Positions 1 to 7,597 of a stretch of 20,950 nucleotides of DNA are shown one piece after another; positions within the stretch are counted from its first letter, which is position 1, and every line of letters starts with the position of its first letter. The notes below the pieces were generated by a model, which did no database searches, was not told where the DNA came from, and saw nothing but the letters and a program-made list of their open reading frames with translations. The stretch covers positions 1 through 20,950 of IMG/VR virus record IMGVR_UViG_3300046011_004811; one strand, 5' to 3'. Both the position numbers and the translations under genes were made by a program. The DNA comes from a virus.

Positions 1-1277
1 CCTGGGTTCATGCCGGCGCCGCCACCACCGCCGCCGCCGCCGTTTGCTCCGCCAGCACCACCCGCTGCGCCACTGGTAGAAGCCGTCACAGTTGTGCCGC
101 CTCCACCGCCACCCGCGCCACCTCGCGTGCTGTTGCCGTCTGCGCCTGCAGATCCTGCCGTGGGTGCCGCGCCGTCTGTGCCAACTGCCCCACCGCCACC
201 CGCCACATAAGACCCAGCAGCACCACCAGCACTGCCGGCAACAACGGCTGGGGTTGCGCTGTGATGTCCACCGGACCCACCTCCGCCGCCACCGAACAGC
301 GACGAGCCCCCCACGCTTGATGCAGCGGCTGCAGATGAACCACCACCACCGCCACCACCAAATTCTGCGTTTGCCGTCAGTGCCGCACCAGCAGCAGTGC
401 CCGTGACGCCTTGCCCGCCAGCAGCGTTGTTGGCCGAAGTCGGAACACCACCAGTGCCACCACTGGTTGAACCAATGCCGCCAGCACCACCACGCCCAGC
501 GCCACCACCGCCACCAGACACAGCGCCAGAAATAGCCCCACCGGCACCACCGCCGCCACCAAATGCAGTTAGATGAGTGCCGAACGTTGAACTCTGCCCG
601 ACAGCACCAGCACCACCAGCAGCGCCAGCCGCACCGGGGGCGCCCGCTGTACCACCGTTCCCGATAGTCACCGAGACAGTAGAGGCAAGATCAGACGCGG
701 CAAATTTGCCCTCTGCCATACTGCCGCCGCCGCCACCCGCTCCACCTTTGGCAACGGTTGCAGTTGCTAGTGACGCGCCAGCGCCACCACCACCGCCAGC
801 GCCCCACAACCGCACCAAAACCAGCTTGGGCGTGAAGTTGGTCGGCTTTGTCCATGTGCCAGATGCCGCAAACGTCTGGATGTCCACATCGGAAGTCACC
901 AGCGCATTGACTGGAGCCCCCGCAGCATTAAGCCGGTTCCAGCCGATCCCTTCAACGTAGATTGCAACCTCGTTGGCACCCAGCAGGAACCGCACCAACT
1001 CCGCTGCATTGGTGCCGTCCGTGTGGTAAATCTCTACGGTGTTGGTTACCGAACTGCTGTGATTGTTGATGCTGATGAACTTGACGTTGCGCACCGTGCT
1101 GGACGCAGGTGATGCAACAAAGTCGGTCGTCGTGGCAGTCGTGATGCTGGGCGTGTTCGTGCGGCCTGGCGTTACCGTGCTGCCGTTCAGGTCAACGAAC
1201 GATGCGTGAATCTCAATATCACCAGCCGCGCTGGTGATCGCGTACAGCTTGTCGGATGTGGAAGCAAGGTTAATCAC
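1..1277 (-). CDS. Glycine-rich tail fibre/adhesin protein, partial (C-terminus beyond left edge)
   Basis: This minus-strand frame stays open from a GTG at 1277 to the window edge, giving 425 complete codons, with the C-terminus missing. The GTG overlaps the TGA of the gene before it (GTGA), which fixes the start. Residues 1-140 look like beta-rich virion sequence. A WTKP motif near residue 143 and LWGAGGGGG at about 157-164 then open a glycine-rich tract that continues to the edge as runs of 4-8 Gly separated by Ala/Ser/Thr-rich spacers. This pattern matches the glycine-rich domains of phage tail fibres and distal adhesins, where polyglycine helices present host-binding loops; that parallel is established knowledge, and its use here is inference. 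It is the most distal gene seen in the late operon, a usual place for a receptor-binding protein. The opposite strand shows long proline-rich open frames that are only shadows. Confidence 0.85.
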   Translation of the reverse strand, partial: MINLASTSDKLYAITSAAGDIEIHASFVDLNGSTVTPGRTNTPSITTATTTDFVASPASSTVRNVKFISINNHSSSVTNTVEIYHTDGTNAAELVRFLLGANEVAIYVEGIGWNRLNAAGAPVNALVTSDVDIQTFAASGTWTKPTNFTPKLVLVRLWGAGGGGGAGASLATATVAKGGAGGGGGSMAEGKFAASDLASTVSVTIGNGGTAGAPGAAGAAGGAGAVGQSSTFGTHLTAFGGGGGAGGAISGAVSGGGGGAGRGGAGGIGSTSGGTGGVPTSANNAAGGQGVTGTAAGAALTANAEFGGGGGGGSSAAAASSVGGSSLFGGGGGGSGGHHSATPAVVAGSAGGAAGSYVAGGGGAVGTDGAAPTAGSAGADGNSTRGGAGGGGGGTTVTASTSGAAGGAGGANGGGGGGGGAGMNP

Positions 1278-1675
1278 AGCGCAAAGATGCCAGAGGCATT
1301 CCATGAGACAACGATGTCGCCGCCGTTGCTGGTGACTGGCAAGCCAGTTACACCGGTGTCGATGTAGGCCACTAGGCGCGAAGTACCAGCCACCCCGGTG
1401 TCAAGGTACAGAACCACCGCCTCATAGCTGACGGTTCCAGCAACAGCCGTGAACGTCACGTTGTCACCGTCAAGAACACCGCCCGTGTAAGTCTTGGTGC
1501 CGATGGTCTGAGCCGTGCCGCCAGTGCCAGACAGCGAAGACAGGAACTCATGCGCGGTGCTGTAGGTGTACGTTCCGGTGTCAACCAGAACCACCTTCAG
1601 CGTGCCTGTCAGCGATGAGTTAGAAGAAGCCTGAATGATGGCTTCCTTCCACTTTGGGTAGAGTGCGTTTGCCAT
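1274..1675 (-). CDS. Small virion/tail protein of unknown function (133 aa)
   Basis: This 133-aa protein is rich in Thr, Gly, Ser and Val, with alternating beta-type segments and no Cys or transmembrane segment. Its ATG overlaps the TAA of the preceding gene by one base (TAATG), and its TGA overlaps the GTG of the glycine-rich adhesin, so translation is probably coupled on both sides. It lies between two tail genes, so a structural or tail-accessory role is the likeliest reading. I do not recognise a named family. The N-terminus (MANALYPKWKEAIIQ) is helical and the rest beta-rich, a form also seen in tail-fibre attachment or decoration proteins, but that is only a guess. Confidence 0.8.
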   Translation of the reverse strand: MANALYPKWKEAIIQASSNSSLTGTLKVVLVDTGTYTYSTAHEFLSSLSGTGGTAQTIGTKTYTGGVLDGDNVTFTAVAGTVSYEAVVLYLDTGVAGTSRLVAYIDTGVTGLPVTSNGGDIVVSWNASGIFAL

Positions 1676-2022
1676 TAGCTGTAGCTCAGTGAAGCCCGGT
1701 TGTCCCAGACGTTATCAAAACCAGCGTTCCCATCAGCCCATGTAACAGTGACATCACCATCAATGCCGAAGTCCAACTTCTGAATTTGCCAACCAGCGGC
1801 AGAAGTCGCCGTTCCTACCTGAGCCTTACCGAGATAGGCCAGCGTCGGCGTGCTTGAGTCTTGGTCGTACCGGGTGGCGTAGTTCTGCACCTGTACCTCG
1901 TCGATCAGTTCGTTGATCTGCTGCGTCATGTCGCGCAGGTACTGGTACAGCATCACCGACAGCCTGCGGTGGTAGTCCTGCGGGTGGTCTTGCGGCAGGC
2001 TGATCTGGCCTAGCTTCTTCAT
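1675..2022 (-). CDS. Small tail protein of unknown function (115 aa)
   Basis: The product has 115 residues. About residues 15-47 (YHRRLSVMLYQYLRDMTQQI and following) are predicted helical and amphipathic, and could form an oligomerisation or docking helix. Residues 60-115 look beta-rich with several Trp and Asp. Its ATG shares four bases with the stop of the gp10-like gene (ATGA), and its stop overlaps the next start by one base. Small helical-plus-beta proteins directly after the gp10-like tail protein are common in P22-like and BPP-1-like phages, but I cannot assign a specific function. A role in attaching the adhesin is conceivable and unproven. Confidence 0.8.
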   Translation of the reverse strand: MKKLGQISLPQDHPQDYHRRLSVMLYQYLRDMTQQINELIDEVQVQNYATRYDQDSSTPTLAYLGKAQVGTATSAAGWQIQKLDFGIDGDVTVTWADGNAGFDNVWDNRASLSYS

Positions 2023-3440
2023 CGGTTGCCAGCCTTGAGGAAGTCGAAGTCAACCACCGCAGCAACCCACGATCCAACCGCGTCAACCGTCAGTCTGTGA
2101 AAACGCCCCGACTGCCGAAGGTCAAACTTTCCGTTCGCGTAGATGCCCGATCCGCCATTGACCCCACCTTCGCCCCGAGACATGCGAACCAGCCCCGAGA
2201 CAGTGGCAGACGTGGGCGCAAGCTGGTAACCCACGCGCAGCCTTGAGAGCCGGCTGACGATCTGGTCATCACCGACATCGAACAGCGTCATGGAGCTAGC
2301 CCCGCTGATGCCGTTCAGCGTCGAGAGTTGATGCGCGGAGGTAAACACCGTCATCATCCGGCCACCAGCAAGCCAATACTGCGACCCGATGCTCACATCG
2401 GGCATGTCTTCGATGTTCCCGCCGACAGTGCCAATCGTGGCCCCTGACGAGACGTAGTTCAAGGCGCATTCAATGGTCTGCGTCACCGTGCCCCACTGAC
2501 GGGTGCCCATGTGATAGACCAAAGCCTTATCGCAGACAGACGAAGCGACAGACGGGTAAAAGAACCAAACAACCGAGTTCTGCTTGTCGTGCAGCACCAC
2601 GCACTTGTAGATGAGCGCAGGGTTTACATCGTTGTAGAACCACTGCCGAATCGCGCCTTCTGCAATGCTCACCGGCCTGGTGCCGTCGAAAAGCATGATG
2701 TCGCTTCGACCGATGAAGGCATGGCCCAGCCCGCCAAGATCGGTGACGGCATCCAGCCCGACACAGCCAACATCGCCAGGAACTAGATCGAACTCCCACA
2801 CCGCTGGAGAGCCGACATAGCGCCCGAGGTAGATGCTGCGATCCTTGTAAACCGCGATCTGCTCACCGAATGCTTTGGCAGCAGTGATTGCCCCCGGTGT
2901 GGACACAAGCCGGCCAGTGGCTGACTGCGTGGACAGGGCAGGCGTCCAGTCCGTCTCATCCAGCAGGGCAGAGCAATGCCACACATCAGAGCCGGCATCG
3001 GTGTTCACCGCCATGACGAAGCCAGAGGCAACCTCAATTGCCATCGCTTCAGGCGCACCAGAGATAGCGCTAAACGTGGTGCTGGTGCTTCGCTGGATCG
3101 GCTCACCAGCAGCAGCGGCTAGCGTTGAATCACCGAACTGCGCAAAGTCCCAGCGGGTGTCAGTTGAGAGCGTGAAACCGGAAGCACGCGACACCCACGA
3201 ACCCGCGTCCAGTTCGTACAGATTCGCAGCAGTGCCGGCAAAGATTCTGCGGGTGCCGTCCAGCTTTGTAGCCACCGCAGCGTTTCGGCATTCAGCGGCG
3301 AGAACAGGCACCCCAGCGACCGAGATAGCCGTCGGCGCACCAGCGATGCCGTTTGACGCCGGGACGATGTTCTGCGCGGCCAGGATCGCGCCCGGCGTTG
3401 CATCGTCAACGTCTGGGAGGAAGCCGAGAAGGGGTGTCAT
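2019..3440 (-). CDS. P22 gp10-like tail hub / DNA-stabilisation protein
   Basis: This 473-aa protein opens with a segment (TPGAILAAQNIVPASNGI) typical of the P22 gp10 family, which plugs the portal after DNA packaging and forms the tail hub to which spikes bind. P22 gp10 is 472 aa, nearly the same length. The body consists of repeated short blades such as RRIFAGTAANLYELD (about 65-79), AYKDRS/IYLGRY and DIMLFDGTRPV, suggesting a beta-propeller. The gene starts 18 bases after the SGNH-protein stop and has only a weak ribosome-binding site; it runs into the 115-aa gene by an ATGA overlap. Position downstream of the gp4-like adaptor agrees with the role. The family assignment is by sequence pattern and length, not by a search. 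Confidence 0.72.
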   Translation of the reverse strand: MTPLLGFLPDVDDATPGAILAAQNIVPASNGIAGAPTAISVAGVPVLAAECRNAAVATKLDGTRRIFAGTAANLYELDAGSWVSRASGFTLSTDTRWDFAQFGDSTLAAAAGEPIQRSTSTTFSAISGAPEAMAIEVASGFVMAVNTDAGSDVWHCSALLDETDWTPALSTQSATGRLVSTPGAITAAKAFGEQIAVYKDRSIYLGRYVGSPAVWEFDLVPGDVGCVGLDAVTDLGGLGHAFIGRSDIMLFDGTRPVSIAEGAIRQWFYNDVNPALIYKCVVLHDKQNSVVWFFYPSVASSVCDKALVYHMGTRQWGTVTQTIECALNYVSSGATIGTVGGNIEDMPDVSIGSQYWLAGGRMMTVFTSAHQLSTLNGISGASSMTLFDVGDDQIVSRLSRLRVGYQLAPTSATVSGLVRMSRGEGGVNGGSGIYANGKFDLRQSGRFHRLTVDAVGSWVAAVVDFDFLKAGNR

Positions 3441-3458
3441 TACCGGCAGAGGATGGGA

Positions 3459-4862
3459 TCAGTAGCCCAGCGCAGTCCGCACAGCAGTCGCAATGGCGCC
3501 GTGGGCAGTCTTGGTGTAGTGCAAGCCATCGCCCGCGTCGTATGCCGGGAGAATCTGCGCGGTGTTTGCTGGATTGGCCACCACCGTATCTGCATCCACC
3601 ACCGTGATGCCACTGGCTGCCAGCGCCAGAGTGCGCACGTTCTGCGCCTGCCGGCGCGCATGCTCCGCGCCAGTGTGAGCATTCACCGGCCCGCTGGTCA
3701 GGATCACCGGCGTGACGCCCGCCGCCCGACACTGGCCGATCATGTCCAGCGTGTGCGCCCATGCCAGGTCGAACGCCGCCTGCGTGTTGCCGTCGTTTGG
3801 ACTCCACGCCTTGAAAGCGGCGAAGTCAGGCTTGGCAACCGCCAGGTAGCGCGTCAGCGTCTCGCGGCTGTCCTGCGTCTTCTGACCGGATGCCGCCCAG
3901 GTTGACCATGACGCGCCGGAATCGGCCCAATTCATTTGAACCGGCCAGCCAGTGAAGGCGCTCGCCGCCGCAGTGCTGTTGCCGTGAAACAGGGAGTCCC
4001 CGAACGCAGCGCCGGAGGCTCCGACAGCGCTGGTGTAGAAGATCGCGCCAACGCAGGGGATGCCGCCGCTGTTGTTCTCCAGGCACGAGTTGGCATCAGC
4101 CGTCGTCGTCACACCGTCGCCGGTCCAGGTGTAGGAGGCCAACTGGTGGCCGTTGTTGTTGGTGTCGGCGTTGTACGCCGCCATGGTGGCGCCGGGCGCA
4201 ATAAGCACCGTTGCGGTCACGCCGCCGCCGCCGCCGTCCACCAGCACGCGCACGCGGATCAGGCCACGGGCGCCACCGTCACTGCGCGCAGTGGGCAGCA
4301 GAGGAATCAGATCGCTCACCAGCATGCCGGGGATGATCTGGCTGCCGGGTCCAGTAGCGGCCTGCGGCACGGTGCCGCTGGTGCTGCCGTTGAAGGTGAT
4401 GCTTGTCCAGGTGATTTCGGCGCCGGTTGAGAGGATGTGCTTTGCCGGGCTCCCCACCTTTGCCTTCGGGATCGCCATTGCAGCGGCCACGTCGAAGTTT
4501 GCGAAGATCAACCGCACACCGAAGAACGAGGCAGGCGCCGGGTACTGCACATCCTGCGTCTTGAACGTGCCGGCGCCTGCCGTGATGGCGGTGGTGTAGG
4601 CGGTCGAGCCCGAGAAGAACTTGACGGCAGCGGCCCGCGCCGCAGCCGGCAGGCGGGCCATGCCGGCTGCGTAGTTCCCAGCCTTTGACACCAAGGCTCG
4701 GACTGCTGCCGGATCAAACCCGCCCTCTAGGGCCTGCGTTGTCGGGTTCCAAACGTAGTAAGCGCCCGTGTCGCGCAATTGGTAGATGACACCGAGACTG
4801 CCTTCAACACCGACACCATCCTGCAATGCAGCCAATTCGGTGGAGTTGATGATCTGAAACAT
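3459..4862 (-). CDS. Tail-associated SGNH/GDSL hydrolase (467 aa)
   Basis: The C-terminal half carries the SGNH-hydrolase signature: GDSL at residues 288-291 (nucleophile Ser290), an SPNDG block at 354-358 and DGLHYT at 445-450 supplying the Asp/His pair of the triad. Such enzymes remove acyl or acetyl groups; in phage tails they usually de-esterify surface polysaccharide. The first 250 residues are beta-rich and carry no recognised motif; they may be the virion-binding part. The ATG at 4862 overlaps the previous TGA by one base (TGATG); a longer in-frame extension to 5096 only reads through the upstream gene. Substrate cannot be told from sequence. Sitting among tail genes rather than with a lysis cassette argues for a virion function in adsorption. 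Confidence 0.85.
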   Translation of the reverse strand: MFQIINSTELAALQDGVGVEGSLGVIYQLRDTGAYYVWNPTTQALEGGFDPAAVRALVSKAGNYAAGMARLPAAARAAAVKFFSGSTAYTTAITAGAGTFKTQDVQYPAPASFFGVRLIFANFDVAAAMAIPKAKVGSPAKHILSTGAEITWTSITFNGSTSGTVPQAATGPGSQIIPGMLVSDLIPLLPTARSDGGARGLIRVRVLVDGGGGGVTATVLIAPGATMAAYNADTNNNGHQLASYTWTGDGVTTTADANSCLENNSGGIPCVGAIFYTSAVGASGAAFGDSLFHGNSTAAASAFTGWPVQMNWADSGASWSTWAASGQKTQDSRETLTRYLAVAKPDFAAFKAWSPNDGNTQAAFDLAWAHTLDMIGQCRAAGVTPVILTSGPVNAHTGAEHARRQAQNVRTLALAASGITVVDADTVVANPANTAQILPAYDAGDGLHYTKTAHGAIATAVRTALGY

Positions 4863-5176
4863 CACACCCCCTCGCCGTTGCACACCACCGTGGCGCCAGT
4901 GCCTGTGATGCTTGCGATGACCGCACGGTGCAGGCGCCAAGGGATCGCCGCGCTCGTCGTCTTCACATCCGATCCGGTGCCGCTCAGGCTCATTGCGGTG
5001 CCGATGGTTGACCAGTTGACGCCATCGTTGCTGCCTTGAATCGTCACCGTTGCAGACACAGAGCCAGTGCCCGTGATTGCGGCCTGATAGCCCCACTCAA
5101 GGCCAGGTCGGTGCTGCGCCGTCGCTGTGTCGTTCGTGGTCGTGCCAGTTGAGAAGAAGTTGACTCGATACGTCAT
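4862..5176 (-). CDS. Small beta-rich virion protein (104 aa)
   Basis: The product is a Thr/Ser/Gly/Ala-rich beta-type protein with a motif VTIQGSNDGVNWSTIG (about residues 45-60), resembling the SNDG..W pattern seen in small phage structural proteins that decorate capsids or tails. The start is either the ATG at 5176, which shares one base with the TGA of the adaptor gene, or a GTG one codon earlier at 5179 that would make a GTGA overlap; I list the ATG. It ends by overlapping the SGNH gene start. No enzyme motif is visible. Function is inferred from composition and from its place between head-tail adaptor and tail esterase. Confidence 0.78.
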   Translation of the reverse strand: MTYRVNFFSTGTTTNDTATAQHRPGLEWGYQAAITGTGSVSATVTIQGSNDGVNWSTIGTAMSLSGTGSDVKTTSAAIPWRLHRAVIASITGTGATVVCNGEGV

Positions 5177-5787
5177 CACATTGACCCGCGAAGGCCCCCG
5201 GTTTCAAGTTGCTGCGCCTCTGTCTGGTGGCGCCGATATTCCAAGGCTTCCGCTTGCGCGCACAGCCCCGCCGCTTGGCCGTCTTGCAGCACATCGGCCA
5301 ACACAATGCGCTTCGCTGCATGGCGGATAAGCGCTCCCGCTTCGTCCGTCCACACGTTCGACGCGCCTTCTGCTGGCTCGTCGATCTTTTGCAGATAGGA
5401 AATCGTCAGCGTGTATGCCGCATCAGGGATGGGATACAGCCGGATTTGTTGCGCGTACCAAGCCCATGCCCGGGGCTGCGCTTCCGTCGATGTCGTGGAC
5501 GCAACGTCTTCCATCACACGGAAAGACCATCGATCCAGCGTCACATATCGCCCGTTGACAGTCAGCCGCAGGGAGTCAATCTCTGCGATGTCGTCGGGGA
5601 TGGTTGACGTTGTGTAGAACTCTGCTCCGTTCGTCGTCGAGAACGACGAGCGGGCTTGATTGAAGCGAAAGCGCCGCGCCTGATACAGCTTGATCGCATC
5701 GCTGACGGCATAGCCGATCTGCGTGGTCAGGTCGGTGCGGTTGATCTCGTCCGCAATCCGCGCCTTCACTGCTGCAAGGGTTGCCAT
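5176..5787 (-). CDS. Head-tail adaptor, P22 gp4-like (203 aa)
   Basis: The N-terminus (MATLAAVKARIADEINR) and the following helical segment with YQARRFRFNQ match a group of podovirus head-completion proteins that sit under the portal ring, comparable to P22 gp4. In P22 that protein assembles on the portal after packaging and carries the gp10 hub. It then reads as beta-rich sequence (DSLRLTVNGRYVTLDRWSF) and a C-terminal helical stretch with TDEAGALIRHAAKRIVLADVL. At 203 aa it is longer than P22 gp4 (166 aa). The ATG directly abuts the TAA of the AT-hook gene (TAAATG). The assignment rests on pattern and gene order and could be refined by structure prediction. Confidence 0.65.
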   Translation of the reverse strand: MATLAAVKARIADEINRTDLTTQIGYAVSDAIKLYQARRFRFNQARSSFSTTNGAEFYTTSTIPDDIAEIDSLRLTVNGRYVTLDRWSFRVMEDVASTTSTEAQPRAWAWYAQQIRLYPIPDAAYTLTISYLQKIDEPAEGASNVWTDEAGALIRHAAKRIVLADVLQDGQAAGLCAQAEALEYRRHQTEAQQLETGGLRGSM

Positions 5788-5925
5788 TTACGCCGCTTTC
5801 TTTGGCCGCCCAGGCTTGCGCTTAGGCTGCACAACGAGAACCGCCGCAGGCTTTGAGGGCGCTGCGGCGGTTGTCTGCTGTTGACGGGCCTGATAGATGG
5901 CCCGTCTACGGCACGGTTCAGCCAT
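5788..5925 (-). CDS. 45-aa basic protein with a C-terminal AT-hook
   Basis: The frame reads MAEPCRRRAIYQARQQQ near its start and ends KRKPGRPKKAA. The core GRP flanked by Lys/Arg (about residues 35-43) is a textbook AT-hook, a minor-groove DNA-binding motif. Ten of its 45 residues are Arg or Lys. It starts at 5925, overlapping the end of the preceding head gene by eight bases, and its TAA is followed at once by the adaptor ATG, so it fills exactly the space between two certain genes. The frame is uninterrupted and the packing is too tight for chance. Why a DNA-binding peptide lies in the head-assembly operon is unknown; a packaged DNA-associated protein is one possibility. Confidence 0.75.
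   Translation of the reverse strand: MAEPCRRRAIYQARQQQTTAAAPSKPAAVLVVQPKRKPGRPKKAA
5839..5872. repeat. 11-bp perfect inverted repeat inside the AT-hook gene
   Basis: The arms AACCGCCGCAG (5839-5849) and CTGCGGCGGTT (5862-5872) are perfect reverse complements around a 12-base loop. In RNA they would form a very GC-rich hairpin within the coding part of the 45-aa gene. No T-tract follows on either strand, so it is not an ordinary intrinsic terminator. Confidence 0.8.
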
Positions 5926-6331
5926 CGTTGTCGGGGATGTAGGCAATGACAACTTCAGCCCGGCCAGCGGTTCCGGCCGATCCCGTCAGGGCATGCGATG
6001 CCGTGATGGTGGTGTCAGCCGCGACGGTCATTGCAACAGCTTCATCCAGCGGGACAAAGGCAATCGAAGCAACCGACAGCGAGGTGCCGTACAGATCATC
6101 ATTGGCGGTCGTGCCGATGTTGACCAGCTTGTTCGTTGCTGACGTATAGGCAACGTCAACATTGACACCCGACAGGGCCTTGAGGATCAAGGCGCCAGCA
6201 GGGATGACGCCGACAACGAACACTTCCGATTGGTTGGCAGTGGTGCCGGTTTCAACCAGCGACTTGCGCAGATAGTGAATCTGCTGCGTGTGAAACTGGC
6301 GCGCAGAGGTGCCAGCGGTTCCGGTGGTCAT
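5918..6331 (-). CDS. Putative capsid decoration/head protein (137 aa)
   Basis: This 137-aa protein follows the major capsid gene, where phages often encode capsid-stabilising or decoration proteins. It is beta-rich with many Thr, Ala and Val, with motifs such as FVVGVIPAGALILKALSGVNV (mid-protein; compare decoration-like VVGVIPAGA segments) and a closing AEVVIAYIPDNDG. A good ribosome-binding site (AAAGGAAACACC before the ATG) supports the 6331 start. It lacks Cys and membrane segments. A strong hairpin lies just upstream, after the capsid stop. Its end overlaps the AT-hook gene by eight bases. The specific function is inferred from position only. Confidence 0.8.
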   Translation of the reverse strand: MTTGTAGTSARQFHTQQIHYLRKSLVETGTTANQSEVFVVGVIPAGALILKALSGVNVDVAYTSATNKLVNIGTTANDDLYGTSLSVASIAFVPLDEAVAMTVAADTTITASHALTGSAGTAGRAEVVIAYIPDNDG

Positions 6332-6352
6332 GGTGTTTCCTTTCTGTTGGAA

Positions 6353-6372
6353 GACGGCCCCGAAGGGCCATC
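6353..6372 (-). terminator. UUCG-tetraloop hairpin after the major capsid gene
   Basis: On the minus strand GATGGCCC-TTCG-GGGCCGTC forms an eight-pair stem (one G-T pair) closed by a C(UUCG)G tetraloop, four bases after the capsid stop codon. No run of T follows, so it is more likely an mRNA-stabilising or attenuating hairpin than a full terminator. It could help keep capsid mRNA abundant relative to the genes after it. The structure is seen; the effect is inferred. Confidence 0.6.
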
Positions 6373-6376
6373 AAAA

Positions 6377-7438
6377 TCAGCCGTGGGCGATGGCGTAGGT
6401 CGGCACAACGATGGTGCCGAAGTCAGCGCTGTTGAACTGCGTCTTCTTGATGCCGAAGACCATGCCCGCCGACACACCGAGTTGGTTGCCGTAGTCGAAC
6501 ATTTCCTCAGTCCACGACATCTCACCGCCGCTGGTGTCCTTGCCGTAGGCCATCACGCCAGCTTGCGCGCCGCAGAAGATCGCCCGACGCACGGTGCTGA
6601 TAGCAGCGCCAGTGGACGAGTTCACGCCCAGCGGAACCCGGGTGGCTTCGTGCAGCACGACACCGTTGTACTCACCCAGAGCGCCGTTGTAGATCGCGTT
6701 GCCGCTTTCCTTGGCGCCGCTCAGTGCGGCCTTGGTGATGTCCAGCCACTGGCCGGTCGTGGTGCTGGTGCGCAGGTTGTAAACCTGATACGGATGCAGG
6801 AACATCACGTACTTGTCTTCACCCGAGACACGCACGGGGCGGATCATCGGGCTCAGGGTCTTGGCCTTCTCGACGCACTTGTCAATGACGGTGATGTCAA
6901 AGACGTAGGCCGAGGTTGCCGACTCATCAGCCGAGCCGTTCAGGTACACCTTGTGCGAAGCGTCAGGCGCGATGGCAACTTGGTTGCCGGTGTAACGCGT
7001 GTCGGTCTGCGCGGTGTTGCCGCCCAACTGGTTGAAGAAAGCGGTGTCCAGACGGCCCGCCCACCAGTCTTCCAGGCCGGCGCGGGCTTCCTCACGGATG
7101 CTGAAGGGCACGCGCTGTTCGCTCATCTTGCCGGCGCTGCGCACAGCGTGGCGAAGCTGGTTGATGAACACGTTGTCGCTGTAGGTGGTCAGCGCTTCTT
7201 CGTTGCCCTCAAGGGTGCCGTCTTCCAGCACGCCATCGCCGGAAAGCTGCATGCGCAGGCCGATGGTGATGCGATCACCAGCGCCCTTGCTCGTCTCGTC
7301 CTTGATCTGGATGATCGAAGACGAAGACTTGCCCATGAAGCGGCTGAAATAGGTTGCCTTCAGGGCTTCCTGAAACAGCTTCTTCGACCAGAGTTTGACT
7401 GCCAGTGCGTCATTGACGCCGTAGCTCGTAGTAGACAT
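6377..7438 (-). CDS. Major capsid protein, N4-gp56 family
   Basis: The 353-aa product matches the N4-gp56 major capsid family: an N-terminal arm (ALAVKLWSKKLFQEALKATYF, about residues 11-31), then a loop with GDRITIGLRMQLSGDG (about 74-89), a DTAFFNQL segment and a conserved FLHPYQVYNLR block. These are HK97-fold subunits that build the icosahedral shell. The ATG at 7438 has GAGG upstream at good spacing (ACGAGGTTCAACATG). It follows the scaffold gene after a 159-base leader, the only real gap in the packaging and head module, and is followed by a strong hairpin. Both features suit a gene needing separate high expression. Confidence 0.9.
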   Translation of the reverse strand: MSTTSYGVNDALAVKLWSKKLFQEALKATYFSRFMGKSSSSIIQIKDETSKGAGDRITIGLRMQLSGDGVLEDGTLEGNEEALTTYSDNVFINQLRHAVRSAGKMSEQRVPFSIREEARAGLEDWWAGRLDTAFFNQLGGNTAQTDTRYTGNQVAIAPDASHKVYLNGSADESATSAYVFDITVIDKCVEKAKTLSPMIRPVRVSGEDKYVMFLHPYQVYNLRTSTTTGQWLDITKAALSGAKESGNAIYNGALGEYNGVVLHEATRVPLGVNSSTGAAISTVRRAIFCGAQAGVMAYGKDTSGGEMSWTEEMFDYGNQLGVSAGMVFGIKKTQFNSADFGTIVVPTYAIAHG

Positions 7439-7597
7439 GTTGAACCTCGTAAATGAATGGGATTGATGGGTTTGGCCTAACGCTTGGCCTTGCGATCAGT
7501 CCCAGCACTCACGCGGCTGGCTACGAATTCACCCGTTGACGCAGGGTGTTGCGAGTTGGCCCGTAAGGTGGAGCCTTCCCAGCTTCAGCGATGGCGA

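Noticed and set aside
10-960. Long plus-strand proline-rich frames (PPPPPP-type)
   Set aside because: They are the mirror of glycine codons (GGN/NCC) in the minus-strand adhesin; no ribosome-binding sites and no order.
6230-7456. 408-aa plus-strand open frame opposite the major capsid gene
   Set aside because: It lies entirely antisense to a confident capsid gene, has no ribosome-binding site and a composition expected of a shadow frame.
7481-7590. Coding-like minus frame ending SRVSAGTDRKAKR upstream of the capsid gene
   Set aside because: No start codon with a ribosome-binding site, and an in-frame stop lies just before it. Listed only as a question under the leader finding.
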